64,000 nt of DNA from Marthasterias glacialis. Taxonomy: Eukaryota > Echinodermata > Asteroidea > Forcipulatida > Asteriidae. The stretch covers positions 9,422,320-9,486,319 of the forward strand of contig OU452219.1 of NCBI GenBank assembly GCA_911728455.2, written 5' to 3'. Of the stretch, positions 13,620 to 27,000 are shown in pieces (within the stretch, counting starts at the first letter, position 1; every line of letters starts with the position of its first letter). The notes beneath the pieces are model-generated. The model was not told the origin of the DNA. It saw only the letters and a program-made list of their open reading frames with translations, and searched no databases. Made by a program: the position numbers and the translations under genes.

Positions 13620-13930
13620 GATTATACTTTCGATGATACCAAAATGGAGTTTGCGCACACAATCAGAGCAGGCCAATGTCATGAATAATACATTTGGCTA
13701 CAGGGCAGTCGCAGATTTGACCTTTAACAAATATAGGTAGAACAACTAGCAATGGCAGCCATTTTGAAAATGTGAAAAATTGCTTGTTATTCTACCTACC
13801 TGTTTTTTTTTTTCAAAAGACAAATCTGCGATGGCATTGTACCCTAAATACCTTTCTTATTATGACACATTCTGACCGTGTGCCAAATTCCATGCTTTTA
13901 TCACAGGCACAATTCCCCAAATTACACCTA
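13620..13930. mobile_element. Foldback element, imperfect inverted repeat
   Basis: The left arm contains cagtcgcagatttgaccttt and ataggtagaacaactagcaa; the right arm contains their approximate complements (attgcttgttattctaccta, caaatctgcgatggcattgt). The similarity extends outward (gagtttgcgcacacaatcag against tctgaccgtgtgccaaattc). The axis is near 13757. Confidence 0.65.
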
Positions 13931-16900
13931 TCTGCCCACTTATTAAACCATTCGTAAATCTCTTTAAAAACAAAAACAGCAAAATTATGCTCGCCAACAG
14001 TGCGAAAAGTGTACGGAGCTTTCATACAAATATAATGGGAACAAATCTGATTCTAAAATAACAATTTGTTAATTTATTGAAATTGATTGAGATTCTGAGT
14101 CAGGCTGAAACTCTCCCAACCAAACAGATTAAATTCTAATTTGAAAGTTTGAAAATGTTTCCCTTATTGGCTGCTTTGTAATAACAGGCTAGTGTGGGAT
14201 GTCAACAACACGATCAAAGTTTTAAGTATTTAATTTAATTTACATTCGAAATGGAAAAAGAAGAATGCCAAAAAGTGCCCCTCAAAACAACATCTTTATT
14301 TTAACAAAAAAAGGTAATTTAATATTAAATATCTCTCTGGCTTAGATAAATCTTCCTAATATATCTGAGTGCTAATAAATTTCCTTTTTTTAACTCAGGG
14401 TTTATGTGGACCTTAAAGATGTATCGCCCGATGTGTTGCCAAATTTATGGTCAACCATTTTTGTTTCATTGGATGATAGTTATTTTCCCTTTAGTCGACA
14501 AAGTTATAAACTTTCATTTGGGGAGAAAAAACGTCAAAGATTAGTAAATTGTTAAACGATACAACCGGGTTATTCTCGGGCCCGAACTAATCTCCATTAC
14601 CATTGCACTAACAATTTGCATGTTAGACGTATTTCATGTATTGTGCATGCCACATGTGGTTGTTTTATTATATTTATTTATTATTTTGTTCACCTTTATA
14701 AACATCATCATCTGTCAAAGTTCGTTCGGAGAAAAACAAAAATCGGGCTACGCAACTTCCTACAACAAAATGTTGCTTTTAAAATTAGCAAATAGGTTAG
14801 AAACTTACAAACTACAGCATGTGCATCTCTGAAGATAAAATAATAACTTGGAGAGACAATGCTGTACAATAAGGGTAACTCATACAGTACCGTATTATGA
14901 GTGATATTAAGTGACTTCGTAGAATCATTGCCATACTGACATAAACATGTACCGTAGGACAAAGTTAAAATGTTAATTCCCTAGTCCACAACCAAATTAA
15001 AATAGAGGATAGAATTGATTGTGCGCCTCGAATTACAGACCAACTTTAAAAAATGGCAAATGCTAATTGATAATGATTTGACTTCTTCAGTTCACAAACA
15101 AAAGTGAGCCATACATTGATCAGGAGCCTCAAGTCACATACAAATTTTGATACTTTCAAAGATGGCACAAAAAAAACCAGACAGATAAAAAAAAAAAAAA
15201 AAAAAAATCACGCCTTATTTGGCGATCCTGCTCAATTTCGGGGCAGGTTCTCTTGCGCACCTTTCCCGAACACAAGTCGCCATAGCAACAGCCGTTTGGC
15301 ATCGCCAAGGCAACTCGACATTCTAACGTCATAATGCAGATGATATTTCATACCCAGCATATTATGAGCAGGCACAAAATGCTTTCGGCGACATCGTTTA
15401 TGCTAGCCGCAAAGGACTGGGATTCACTCCACCCACACTCTTCACACTTAATTTCTTCCCTCAGCATTCATAATAAATACAATATAATAATAATAAAAAT
15501 TAAAAAAAAAAAAATAAACAGTTATTGTCACTTTTCGTGTACTTGAATGAAACCAAAATGTTATGCGACTGTGATGCTCAACCACCTATCCGGCATGCGA
15601 TTTAGACAAGATATAAAACATTGTATCGATTGTCAATATTAGGGATTCTATGGGTAGTCCTATACTATGAACTCTTTAAACCAAAATATTTTTATATATT
15701 TTAAAGGGACAGACATTAACACCTTGTTTATGTTCACCTTTCTAAAAAAAAAAAAAAAAAAAAAAAATTGCAAAATGCAACATTCATTTTCATTTCACAT
15801 GGTTCGGTATTGTCGATGGTTGTTTCCATGAAACATTCCTAACAATTTATAAAAAATATATATATATAATAGGTTTCTAAATTTCTGTGTTCATGTGTTT
15901 TGTTGAGATCAAAATTAATTTGGGCTAACCTGTACATGCCCCATTACAGTGTTTTACTACAACATTCCGTTACATCCGAATGTGCGTATAGCTCCGTTAG
16001 AATTTTAAAAAGCACCTTGATTTTATTTATTAATTAATATTATGTCCATATCGCCAGCATCCAGATCGCCATTATCATTTTTGTATAATTATACCTATGT
16101 ATACGGGAAATGTCTTTTTGGTCAATAAGTTACGCAAATAAAATATAACTGCGATCGCTCGCTCATTCTATTTTTAACATAGCTGTGCACTGGTCTATTC
16201 CTGGAAAGAATTTCTCGCAACTGGAAGGGGAGAGGTGTGCGTTGCATTGGTTGAAGGCAATTGTTGGGTGTTTTTTGTGTTCAGCGCGTTAAGTGTTTAA
16301 TCAGATCAACGGCGCAAGTCATGCATTGCACAGTGTATGCAAACGAAATTAACGCCGAGTAATAAAGTCTTTGTTGCAAATCACCTTTTAGATTTCGTTT
16401 GACATCAATGTCAAAGATATCGACTTAAAAGTTCAGCCATCACCATTAGAGAATGGGGGGCGCGGGCGGGGGCGGGGGTGGGGGGGGGCTAAGGGTGCTG
16501 TAGCCCCTGCCCCCACCCCAACTCGTATATAAAACTAATAAATAAATTTAAAAAAAAAGTAAAAGAGAGACAGAGAATCGAGAGAGGGAGAGGAAGAACA
16601 GAATTATATACAAACAGCAATTAGAATAAACCAATCAAACGGAATTCACATTTTACTTTTTCAGATATTTTGCTTAACATCGATGAGAAATCGTCTCAGA
16701 TTGCGCCAAAGAGCATCGAGAATCGAACATTTTCCGGGGCCCTTAAGCGGGACCCCCGACCCCATGCCGTAAGGGCTTCGCGATTCGTAGTAGGCCTACT
16801 GAAAATCGATCTTGATTCTCAGCCCCCCCCCAAAAAAAAAAAAAAAAAAAAAAAAAGAAAAAAGAAAAAAAAAGAGAAAAAAACAACAAACAATAATAAT

Positions 16901-16989
16901 AATAATAATAATATATTTATAATATAATACAATGGCCTTCAAACACACCCTCGTCGTCATGAAGTCGTCTATTTGCCTTCCATTTAAAT

Positions 16990-17365
16990 TAAGAATCTAT
17001 CAGGCTGGAATGGTTTAATAGTATAGACCATTCAACCTGTGACATCACAATGTTTACAAAAAGTGCCACACAGACTGGACTTCCTACAGGCACAATTTGA
17101 AGAAAACATTAATAAATCTTACATTTTATGGAGATTGCATTGTCCGATTTGAGTCAATTTTTGATATGAAGAAAGGGGGGGGGGGCATATCTCCAAACTT
17201 GAGATAACTCTTGAACTTATGTGGAAATTATGACACAAATTCTCATATGAACAGTGCAGGATCTCGCCTGCAAGGAAACACCATGTAATGTACAAGGTCA
17301 CTCTTTTTGTACACAACGGTTTCCATGGTCTATAGTCTGTAGTAAAAACCAGTATTCCTTGTCAG
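16990..17365. mobile_element. Foldback element with TATAGACCAT arms
   Basis: Left aatggtttaatagtatagac cattcaacc and right ggtttccatggtctatagtc tgtagtaaaaacc are imperfectly inverted. Matching inner segments (tttacaaaaagtg and cactctttttgtacac) support a long palindrome. Confidence 0.6.
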
Positions 17366-17882
17366 TTTTGAAAATAAGACAGCCAATAAAAAGGACTCCC
17401 TCATTATAAAAAATATATCTGCAATATCAGGCAGTAATTCTCCGGTGTTTTATACTCACATTTTATAAATATATGTAGGCCTATCTATTAAAAAAAAATC
17501 ATACAAACCTCCATTTTCAAAAACTGAAGAAAAAAAGTACGGCAGAAACCAACTGCAACTTGATCCAGCCAGCACAATGCGACACCCTTAGCCAGAGGGT
17601 GAATTTTTCACTCACATTGAAAATCCATATCCATCATTTGAGACACTTTAACATGGTTCTCTCCTCTTTTTTTTTTTTTTTTTTTTTTAACCGGTCAAAG
17701 TCCGAGTTGATAATAATGTTTTCCAGTTGATGATGGTGCTTACTTCTCGACTCTAACCATTGAATATTTTGGTGGATTTGGGAGAGATGCCTGACCAGAA
17801 AATCCTGGTAGTCAGAATTGAAGGCTTTTTTTTGCAACTATCAACTCTGACTGTGTGTGTGTGTGTCAGGTCACGGTTATTG

Positions 17883-18017
17883 CTAGCAGACGCATGAGGA
17901 GAGTTCAAGCCTAAAGTCCCACTCATTGCCCCAGAAACCCGTGCAAAGGTAGCCGCCGGGTCCCTTGCTTCGGAAATCAGGTCCGGTCACTACATAGTCT
18001 GGTATCAGATTGGAAAA
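17883..18017 (-). CDS. Hydrolase gene terminal exon with stop codon
   Basis: Acceptor CCTTTTTCAG|TT. It encodes FSNLIPDYVVTGPDF, GPGGYLCTGFWGNEWDFRLE and LSSCVC, then TAG at 17883-17885. It continues PPMTRSP of the preceding exon in frame. No convincing AATAAA was found within about 900 bp downstream on the minus strand, so the transcript end is not placed. Confidence 0.88.
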   Translation of the reverse strand, partial: FSNLIPDYVVTGPDFRSKGPGGYLCTGFWGNEWDFRLELSSCVC

Positions 18018-21000
18018 CTGAAAAAGGCAAAAAAAAAAAAGAAAATTAACTGAACTGTAAAGGTGTTTTGTCTAAAGATCATAATAAACCAAAACAACAA
18101 CAATAACAATAATAATATTCATCATAAATCTTAATGATACTAAAAAATCTTGACGCTCAAGGATCTATATATTCAATTAAAACAAACGAACAACCATCCC
18201 ACCCAGCCCTTTACCTAATTTTTTTTAAAAAGCCACTAGAAAAAGGCCCTTAAAATAATAGCAATGCAAGAGAAGAATGTTATATAAAACTTAGGCCTAG
18301 GTCAAAAAAGAAGTTTTAAAAAGAGAAGGCCACCATTAAAATACATAAAATAAAAATACTATTTAGAAATAAACCATTAAGTGGTTTACTTCTAAATGGT
18401 GTTTTAGAAGTAAACCACTATAATGAGAAGTAAATATCATTTAGAAGTAAACCAATTTAAATACCATTCAGCAGTAAACCATTAACATGTAATACCATTT
18501 AGAAGTAAACCATTAACAAGTAAATACCATTAAGAAACACTATAAGAAGTAGACCATAAGAATTAAGAAAGAGACTCATTGAGAAAAGAGGCTCAGGTTA
18601 AAGCTGGTATACTTCCAAGATGATCAAAAACAATTCAAAATATGCAAAATATGTCAACTGATTCCTGTTTACTTTTGGTGACATGACTTGCTTTGCCTTC
18701 TAGCACAGGCAGAACTTCACAGGGGGGTGGGGTCTTATACATCCCCACTTTTTGGTGGGAGATGGCCCATAGGATCATTCCACCAGATTTCTTGCCAAGT
18801 GGTAAATAAAAATTGCCCATACCATTTGACTAATTGATCACAAATAAACAAGCAAAGATCAGAACAAAGTGATCAGCTTGTCTCAAAGTAACATTCACAC
18901 TTCATTTCTTATGCATTTACATCATTATTAGGACAGTGCTGTAAAATGTGTTTGAGTTGTGGAAACAATAGACCGTTCCGGCCTGTCAATCAAACTGTGC
19001 GCGTTAACCAATTGGATCACGCCTTTTGGTCATGTGACCTCGGTCAAACTCGGTCACACATGCAGCGTAAACGTACACAAACTAATGTGTGTGGGCGGGG
19101 TTTGTTGCCAAAGCCGGAACGGTCTATTGGGGGCGGTGGGGGGGGGGTGCATGCAGCTCACCATATGTTTAGTTTAAAAAGAAACAAAACTGGTAGGGGA
19201 GAAAAAACACTAAGTCATCAAAAGATAATCCAGTAAGGCTGAGAATGCATCAAAGAGTACATGTGTCTTAATCCACAAAATTTGCCCAGGGCCCTCTTCG
19301 CTGCTATGAGTATCCGCCCCCTTTAACCACACCTTGGATCCGCCTTAACTAAACAAACATGACATTGGTAACGTACCAACATTTCAGAACCATCCCCTCC
19401 GTTGTTCAATACGGATTTACACCAATGCCTTAAAGGCTGGTTTAAACTTGAGTTTAAAAAGGCTCTCAGATAAAGGATGATTCTTATTTCATGCAAACTA
19501 AAGTAGAGACTTTTTTTTTGTAAACTCCTGAGATGGAGAGGGATCAAGTTTGTGGCACTTACCGGTGAGCGAGTCATGGGAGGAATGGTTGGGGCAGCAA
19601 GCTGTATGACATCCTTAAGACCTTGGAGAGAGGCCCCCAGTAGCACTAAGGCAAGTTTGTTGGACTGATGAGGGGCCAGGAACAGTGCTCCAGTTCTCTC
19701 GGCTGGGAAGACACATTCTCCAAGCTCTATCCCTACAGAGGATACCAAAACAGAGTCTGAAATGTGAATTGGGCTTAAAAAGAGTATCTGCATGGGGGTG
19801 AGGTTAGTTTCCCTCGGTGAAGGGCAACTCAGAGAGAAACCATGTCAAAATGTGTGAAGACCCTCCAAGGGCACTGAAGCCATGACCAGGGGATATTGCT
19901 TTCATGAAGTCTACAACTTAGCATGGACTAAATTAATTTTGGTGTAATACTAAAAGCTTTTCCTGAATGACATTGTAGATAAAAAAAAGTGTCTAAAAAC
20001 TCAAGAGCCCCAAAAAACTTATAGTAGTAATAATAATAACTATTATTCTGACAACCTGTGAGAGAAAATGAAGAAGAAAAAAAAAAACGTACATTACAAA
20101 AAAAACTTAGAACTACAAATACGAAGTATGCAATTAAAAGCACAATAAAGAGAAATTTACATGCACTAACAAAATGGATATACACAAAGTAGAGAGTCAG
20201 TCATGAGCAATGCTGAACAAAAGTGTTTTAAGTAAGCTCTTTTCAGAGCCAACACTCCTCCGAAAAGAGATTCAAACACATGGTTGTACCTGCAAGTTTA
20301 CTAGCTAATAGTATATTCTTAGTCTCCTACACCATGCAAAGCTTCAAACACCACTTACTGTGTTAAGTACGTTTTTGAAACTTTGTAAAATCAATCCCAC
20401 CCAGCATAAAACAGTTAAACTAAAGGACATACACATAGCCCCGCCTACTAACGTATTGACCAATCACAGCCTTGACAACGCCACTGAAAGTCTGACAAAA
20501 GTCCGACACGTTAAAAATCCCATTAGAAAAGTAAACAAACTGTCGCCATTGTTCTGATACACAGAACAGCACACACAACTCTACTAAATTTTGTTTTGTT
20601 TTGAATTTTTCGCAATTCTGGTGGTGCAAATCCCATAGCAGTGGTCCTTGTACATGTTGTACAGTTGTGTAACAGTGGTTTAACAGTGTTCCTGTCTGCA
20701 TTGTCCTTTGGACTCAAGGCACTGCTCAAAAGGCCACAAAACTAAATCCATACCGTTCACGAAAACCATGTAGCCTACGTGTGTGTATCTGATACATGTG
20801 TGTGGGTCACAACCGAACCACCGCTGCGATCGTGGCATGAAAGTCTCACCATGTACTGTTGCTAGGAAGTTGCTAAGGTAGGCGGAGCTTAATGGATGGG
20901 TCTATTGTAATTATACGCCTTTAGAATTGGAAGAACACTGGCTTTGTTTGGCAAACTTCATCTTCCCCATTAGTAGAGACGGTAAATTCTGGTATGTGGT

Positions 21001-24000
21001 ACTGATGAACTGAATCCATAGCTGACGTACAAATGGAATCAAACCAAGCATTCCAGAGATTATGTCTTTATATTGCCTTCCCTCTTTTCAAAACAAAATC
21101 CCTGACCGGTTCAAAGTTTCTGGGTTGTTGTTTTATACTGGAATCAAATTGTGAAAAACAGTTTTGACATCAGAAATGATCCCCCCAAAATAGTTGTCAT
21201 ACATGGGAAAAAAAGTGCAAAACATCTTCAGTTCTTACAATATAAGGTATCGTTACTACGTTTTATTCATATTATTTGATTTCTGAGGCCACACAAATGG
21301 GCCTATTTCAAATAGTTTGAGATTCATTAAGCTCCCCCATAGGTTTTCTCTTACTTTGTTGGATGTCATAATAAGTCATTAGCCAGATGTTGGGGTGGGG
21401 GGGGGGGAGGCAGAGGGAGACAAATTATTCGCAAACTGGCATTTCACTGAAGCCCTTTTTACACAACAGAAAATAGGACCCTCGAAAATTCCTGAGGAAT
21501 TTGAGATCCCCCCCCCCCACCCCCACATTCGTTTCAAACATGAATTCAATTTTCCTGGGGTAAATTACAGCTTTAGGCCTTTTTACACTCTGAAAAAAAT
21601 TTCTGTGTTGGACATGGGCCTGATCCGTGTAAGTTTGATTGACCTTTTCACACTAAAACGTTTCAATCCGGCGTCGACCCGTGTGGAAACCAACCCTGGT
21701 CGGGAGGTGGATTCAGAGCTCTTGATCAATGTTGAAAATTCCAACACATGTCGAAAGCCGTAGTGTGAACACTCCGGGGTTCATTTTCGATCCAAGTTGA
21801 ATGCGTGGCGCCTTCTGCAGTAATGCAGTATGGGAGTTTTCCCGCATGGATCCATGTAGGACGCACAATACGCGCGTCGAAAGTTACACGTGTAACCCAC
21901 AAGCTGATTTCACGCAGAGCTAGTGTGAAAGCAGAGCGGATTTGAACAGTGTTGAAATTTTAACAAGTCAACACGGAGTTGACACGTGTAGATTTCGATA
22001 CGGATTGGACATTGACAGTGTGAAAAGAACTTAAGTATTGCTAACCCTTGCTTATCCCTACACCCAAAGCAGGGGTAACTATTTCCCCCGTAGTAAATGG
22101 CTGATTCCCGGAAGTTGGGCAGGGTTAGCATATCAAATGTGAAAAAGGTCAACCAAATGTTCACAGAAAAGTTTCCTGGGAAATTTCAGTTTAGTGTGAA
22201 AGGCGCTTCGGACAATTAAGAGTGCTTATGAAATTCTCATTAGAAACACACCCCATGGCATTTCCTCATTTGCCATACCAATGAAATTAATCAAGCTTCA
22301 GGAGATGTCATACACTGTAAGTAATCAATTTTTTATTTATTTATTTATTTTTTTTACCGATGAGGATGATGGATAGAAAAACAGCAAGGTAAGGGAGGAG
22401 GGATAGAGATATATTAGAATTTATAAACAGTACAGTGTCATGAGACAGAAAACAGTGGAAGAACAAGTTAGGATAGCTGGATCCATCAGGAGATAAATCT
22501 GCTGTTGTTGAAGCTGTAGCACCAGAGACAAAAACCATTGGAAGACACACTCGAGGAGGGCAACATCCAACCAACCAAGTGATGGACACAGACATGAGAC
22601 TAATTATGAAACTTCTGTCTGCACTGGGTTGAACAACAATACACAGCAAACAATGGGCGATACATTCTAATTATGAGAACGTTGAACAGTAAGACACAGG
22701 GAACAAGAGTGGGAGGTGGTGATGTAGCCAATGCTGTGATTTGTCAATATGTGTAGCGGGTGGGGCTAAATGGATCGGTCTATTGTTTTCAATAAACCTT
22801 CTACATTGTTATATGAAACCACTGGAGTAGGATGCCCTCTCCAAGAAGTGAAATGAAGGTTGTTCATTTGCCCATCCTGTGCGCCATAGGTATGCAGCTG
22901 TGCGTTTTCGTTGTTTTTACCTCCAAGATAGAAGAGTGATGACATCAATGCATGAACGGCCAATTACAAAATAGAAATGACTTAACATACCTTGTTCGGT
23001 CTTCCTCAGAGGTACCCTATCTAGGTACTGATGTGACCAAGAATTCTCTGTAGGTCCTCCAAGGAGAATTAAGTTATAATCCTTGGATGTCTCCGCGCTG
23101 AGCTGCTTGTCTTCCATCACTAAAGCAATGGTGTCTGAAGCGGTGTAGAAGAGGTTAGCGATGTAAACTGCCTGTTGAAGAAGATCAACGCTTTGGGTTT
23201 TATCCAGTGTTCCTGGAAGAATAAACAAATTGAACTGATTAGCTCATAAAGCCAAAATGACCCCCAAAATCAGGATCCAGAAATGCAACCGTTAATGGTT
23301 GCAGGTTCAAAGGCTGTGTGTGCAGAAACAAACTAGTGAAAATGTCTGCTGATTTTATCATATAGAACAGGAAAACAAATTAAAATTTCTAATATTGTAC
23401 TTGTTTCTATTCCGAAATTACTGCAAAAAATTCTCTAAAATGACTTAAAATCAGGTGGAGTAAGCCTTCAGGAATGATATACAATCAGTGACTTTCATTC
23501 CTTAAACCTACTAAATGTATTTGTGAAGAAGAAGATCAATGCTTTTGGTTTTATCCAGTTTTTATCCAGATGGAAGATTATAAAAATTGAACTGATTACC
23601 TGATAAAGCCAACATGACCCAAGAATGAGGTTCCAGCAATACAACCATTAAAGGGGCTGTGTCATCATGATTATAGCGGGCCTGTGGCTATGCACGGAAA
23701 GATGAACTCTCACCCAGATACTGCACACTCGCGTGCTTGTGGTCAAATCACAAAGGGTGCCGACTTGGTCAAACTGTGATGTGACCGCCAGCGCGCAAGC
23801 GCATGTAGTAAGTGGGTTTTACTGTTATAATCATAATGACACAGCCCCTTTAATGTTCTCACTTTCAAAGGCTGTGCATGCAGAAACAAACTTTTCCAAA
23901 CCTAGGCTTAGACTCCAGCTTTGGTTTCGTCATCAACTTTGGAGCAGTGTGCACTTTGCAAGGTGCTTCAATATCAAACGGAGCCTGGAGCCAGAGCCCA

Positions 24001-27000
24001 GAGCCCAGAGCCAGAGCCTGAGCCCAAAACCAGAGCCCAGAGCCCAGAGCCCAGAGCCCAGAGCCTAGAGCCTAGAGCCAGAGCCAGTGCCCAGAGCCAG
24101 AGCCAGAGTCTGTGCCCAGAGCCAGAGCCTGAGCCCAAAACCAGAGCCCAGAGCCCAGGCCGAGAGCCTGAGCCTAGAGCCAGAGCCTAGAGCCAGAGCC
24201 AAGAGCCCAGAGCCCAGAGCCCAGAGCCCAGAGCCTAGAGCCAGAGCCAGTGCAAGAGCCAGAGCCTGAGCCCAGGCCCAGAGCCCAGAGCCCAGGCCCA
24301 GAGCCCAGAACCCAGAGCCCAGGCCCAGAGCCCAGAGCCCAGAGCCAGAGCCCAGAGCCCAGAGCCCAGAGCCCAGAGCCCAGAGCCAGAGCCAGAGCCA
24401 GAGCACTGAGCCAGAGCCCAGAGCCAGAGCACTGAGCCAGAGCCTGAGCCTGAGCCCAGAGCCAGAAAAAAATGATGTTCAAACAATTGGTTACTTTTAT
24501 GTTATTTTTATGCAATATGTTAACCTAGACAATTAAGCTGAAAGTTTTATTTATAAACAAGTCTGCAGAATGACCTGTGAAAATACTGTTCTTCATTGTT
24601 AATTAGAATAGTTACTTAACAACGTTTTTCAATTCAATTTTTAAATACTAATGGCTCTGCCATCAATTGGAAGTAAAATGAAACGAGCGGGGTTTGACAT
24701 CAATAATGCATAAAAGTCAACTCTTGATCCGTGCAGAATTCAATTTATGTCAGTTTCGGATCTTAAAGGGAGAGATACCCTTTCCTTTCATTGGATTTTT
24801 TATTTACTTTTTTTAGTTTTAGTACTATTTGTACTTTTTTTACTAGGTCTGTTTTATCCATCTGGGTCTTATTTTGTCTTCATTTTTTCCCTACATTTTT
24901 TGTCTCCATATTTTGTCCTCAGATTTAATCTTGCTTTTTTGTTACTTTTAAATTGTTTGATCTTTTAACTTATTTATCTTTTTTTTTTACTGTATGTTTT
25001 ACCTTCGTTGAACGGGTTACTGTGTATAAACAAGTTTGACACACCACACCAAACCCCTTCTCTTAACGACACGTGTAACTGGGTTCTTTTACAAGCATTA
25101 CACAACACACGGGACCTATGGCTTTATGCAATACTGGTCAAGTGTCTTGCATAAGAACACGTGTCAAGAGGGGGTCGATTTCACAAAGCACTAAGATTCA
25201 TCTTAAGATGAGTTGTCAGTATTACCATAGTAATTTGTACACTTTGCTTAGCAACTAAGAGTGATTCGCAGTTAAGATCAATCTTAGCTCTTTGTGAAAT
25301 CGACCCCTGGACTCAAACCCACACTCTGCTGATCAGAAACACCAGAGCTTGAGTCCGGTGGGCTTGACCACTCGGCCACGACACGCCCCTCATTCAAATC
25401 ATCTAGCCTCTACAGTGCAAAATAATCTGGAAATTTCATTCAAGCTGGCAATCTTAGCTTATCAGAAGAAGATGTGTGAAACTGAAACTGTTTTCTACCA
25501 TCATTTCGCTCTTTAACTAAAATATTCCACGCCAACATTTCACACAGAATTTTATCTCAGCACCATTGGTTTCCAATAGATGTACAAAATTCCCACCTAG
25601 AGTAGCTTTTAAATAATGTCAACTCCATACCTCATCTATTTTTCATAAAAATTCACATCGCTAAAATTGTATACGCTGTGTCTGTAAAAAGTGTCATGCA
25701 TCTTGTACAAAATAAAAACCTTTTCATGAAAACTGAGTGGTGATCATATTACTTGGATTCAACTCTCACCTTTGCCCAGGGTCTCGGGCACTCGGAGCCC
25801 GGCCACTTAAAAATGCAATTTTAATTCACAATCATTCCACAAAAAAAACTCTAGTAGAAATGCCCCTTGCTCAAGAAAAGTGACCTTGCCCGGAATGACA
25901 TTCACAATGTCTAGTGTTGTTAGGCGTCTTGATAGTTTGCACCATGTGTGTGGCAGGGAATTATTATATGCAGAAGAAGAAGATGCAGAAGAAGAAGAAG
26001 AAGAAAGAAAAAAAAAGAGCCACTCATGTCACCACTCCCCAACAGAGATTTTGACATTTGTGAAATCTAATAAAGAATATCGCTGATTTGATAACGACTG
26101 TGCAAGTTCTGATATGTCCATATCGGAGTCTTTTGTAACGACAGAACAGATAACAAAATTCTTGTTGTATTGTTAAATCTAAGATAAAAAATAAAAAAAA
26201 TAAAAAAAATAAAAACCAGTTCAGTTCTTACAAGAGCATGAAAAACATATTGGAAATGTTTGTTTAGCAGTAGATGATGTAATGCAGTCCTTTTTACCTG
26301 GCTACACTCACTCCCCTTAACAAATTGAAAGGGATTTTCCCATGTAAGTCTTGCTTGTCACACACCATCTTCCTAACTTAACACTCAAATCTTTGAACCC
26401 TTGATAAGAGTAGTTGACCTGGAGCGTATGACACTAACGCTTTGCGAGCATCGTAAAGCCTCGAATCGATCGCTAAACTCAAAATCCATCGCAACTTTGC
26501 GATCAATTCTAAAGACCGATATTACTAAACTTTGCGATAAATATACTCATCATGGGTCATGCATTTATGGATATTTTGCCATGAGTAGCATCTGCAAAAT
26601 TACTTGTCATCGTAAAAAAGAAATCAGCAGGTAGATCCTGCGTGGTTTGTGTACTAAAAAGTGGTTATTTTCAATTAGCTATTTTATTAACAATATCCGA
26701 GCTAGGCAGACACAGAGAGAGAAAAAGCGTTTATGGAGATTGAAACAAGCACATTGGAAACATACAGCGACAACAAGAAATCATAAAAATATTACAGATT
26801 TTGTACAAAACAGTGTAGTACGAGTTATTAACATGTTACAACCCCTCCATTGATGCAAGGGGTTCTATATATGACTTTTCTTACTATATTTCCACCGGCT
26901 GCATCTATTCCACTATGGCCAAAGCTATTTTTAGCTGATTTACGTCAGGGGTCAATTCCGACATATGGCGACCAGCCTCGGCAACTGCATTTTTTTCCTT

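Larger units (their letters stand above)
7830..17882. other. Non-coding interval between the two genes
   Basis: No credible exon was found. The channel gene's 5' UTR and promoter should begin just above 7829. The interval otherwise contains a CAGTGGCGTAAC-type repeat (9901-10060), a palindromic MITE (10566-10697), a TTTA microsatellite (11536-11614), CAAG/CACG repeats (13130-13204), foldback structures (13620-13930, 16990-17365), several poly-A runs and ordinary AT-rich sequence. Confidence 0.55.

Noticed and set aside
22341..22649. Minus-strand 102-codon frame in an intron of the hydrolase gene
   Set aside because: It has no recognisable motif, and the flanking exons join in frame without it.
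23733..24515. Long open frames on both strands rich in Pro/Glu/Arg or Leu/Gly/Trp
   Set aside because: They are readings of the GAGCC minisatellite and have no codon bias, start context or splice support.
24747..24968. Hydrophobic Phe/Leu-rich frame resembling membrane segments
   Set aside because: It is a translation of a T-rich stretch with no homology or splice support.
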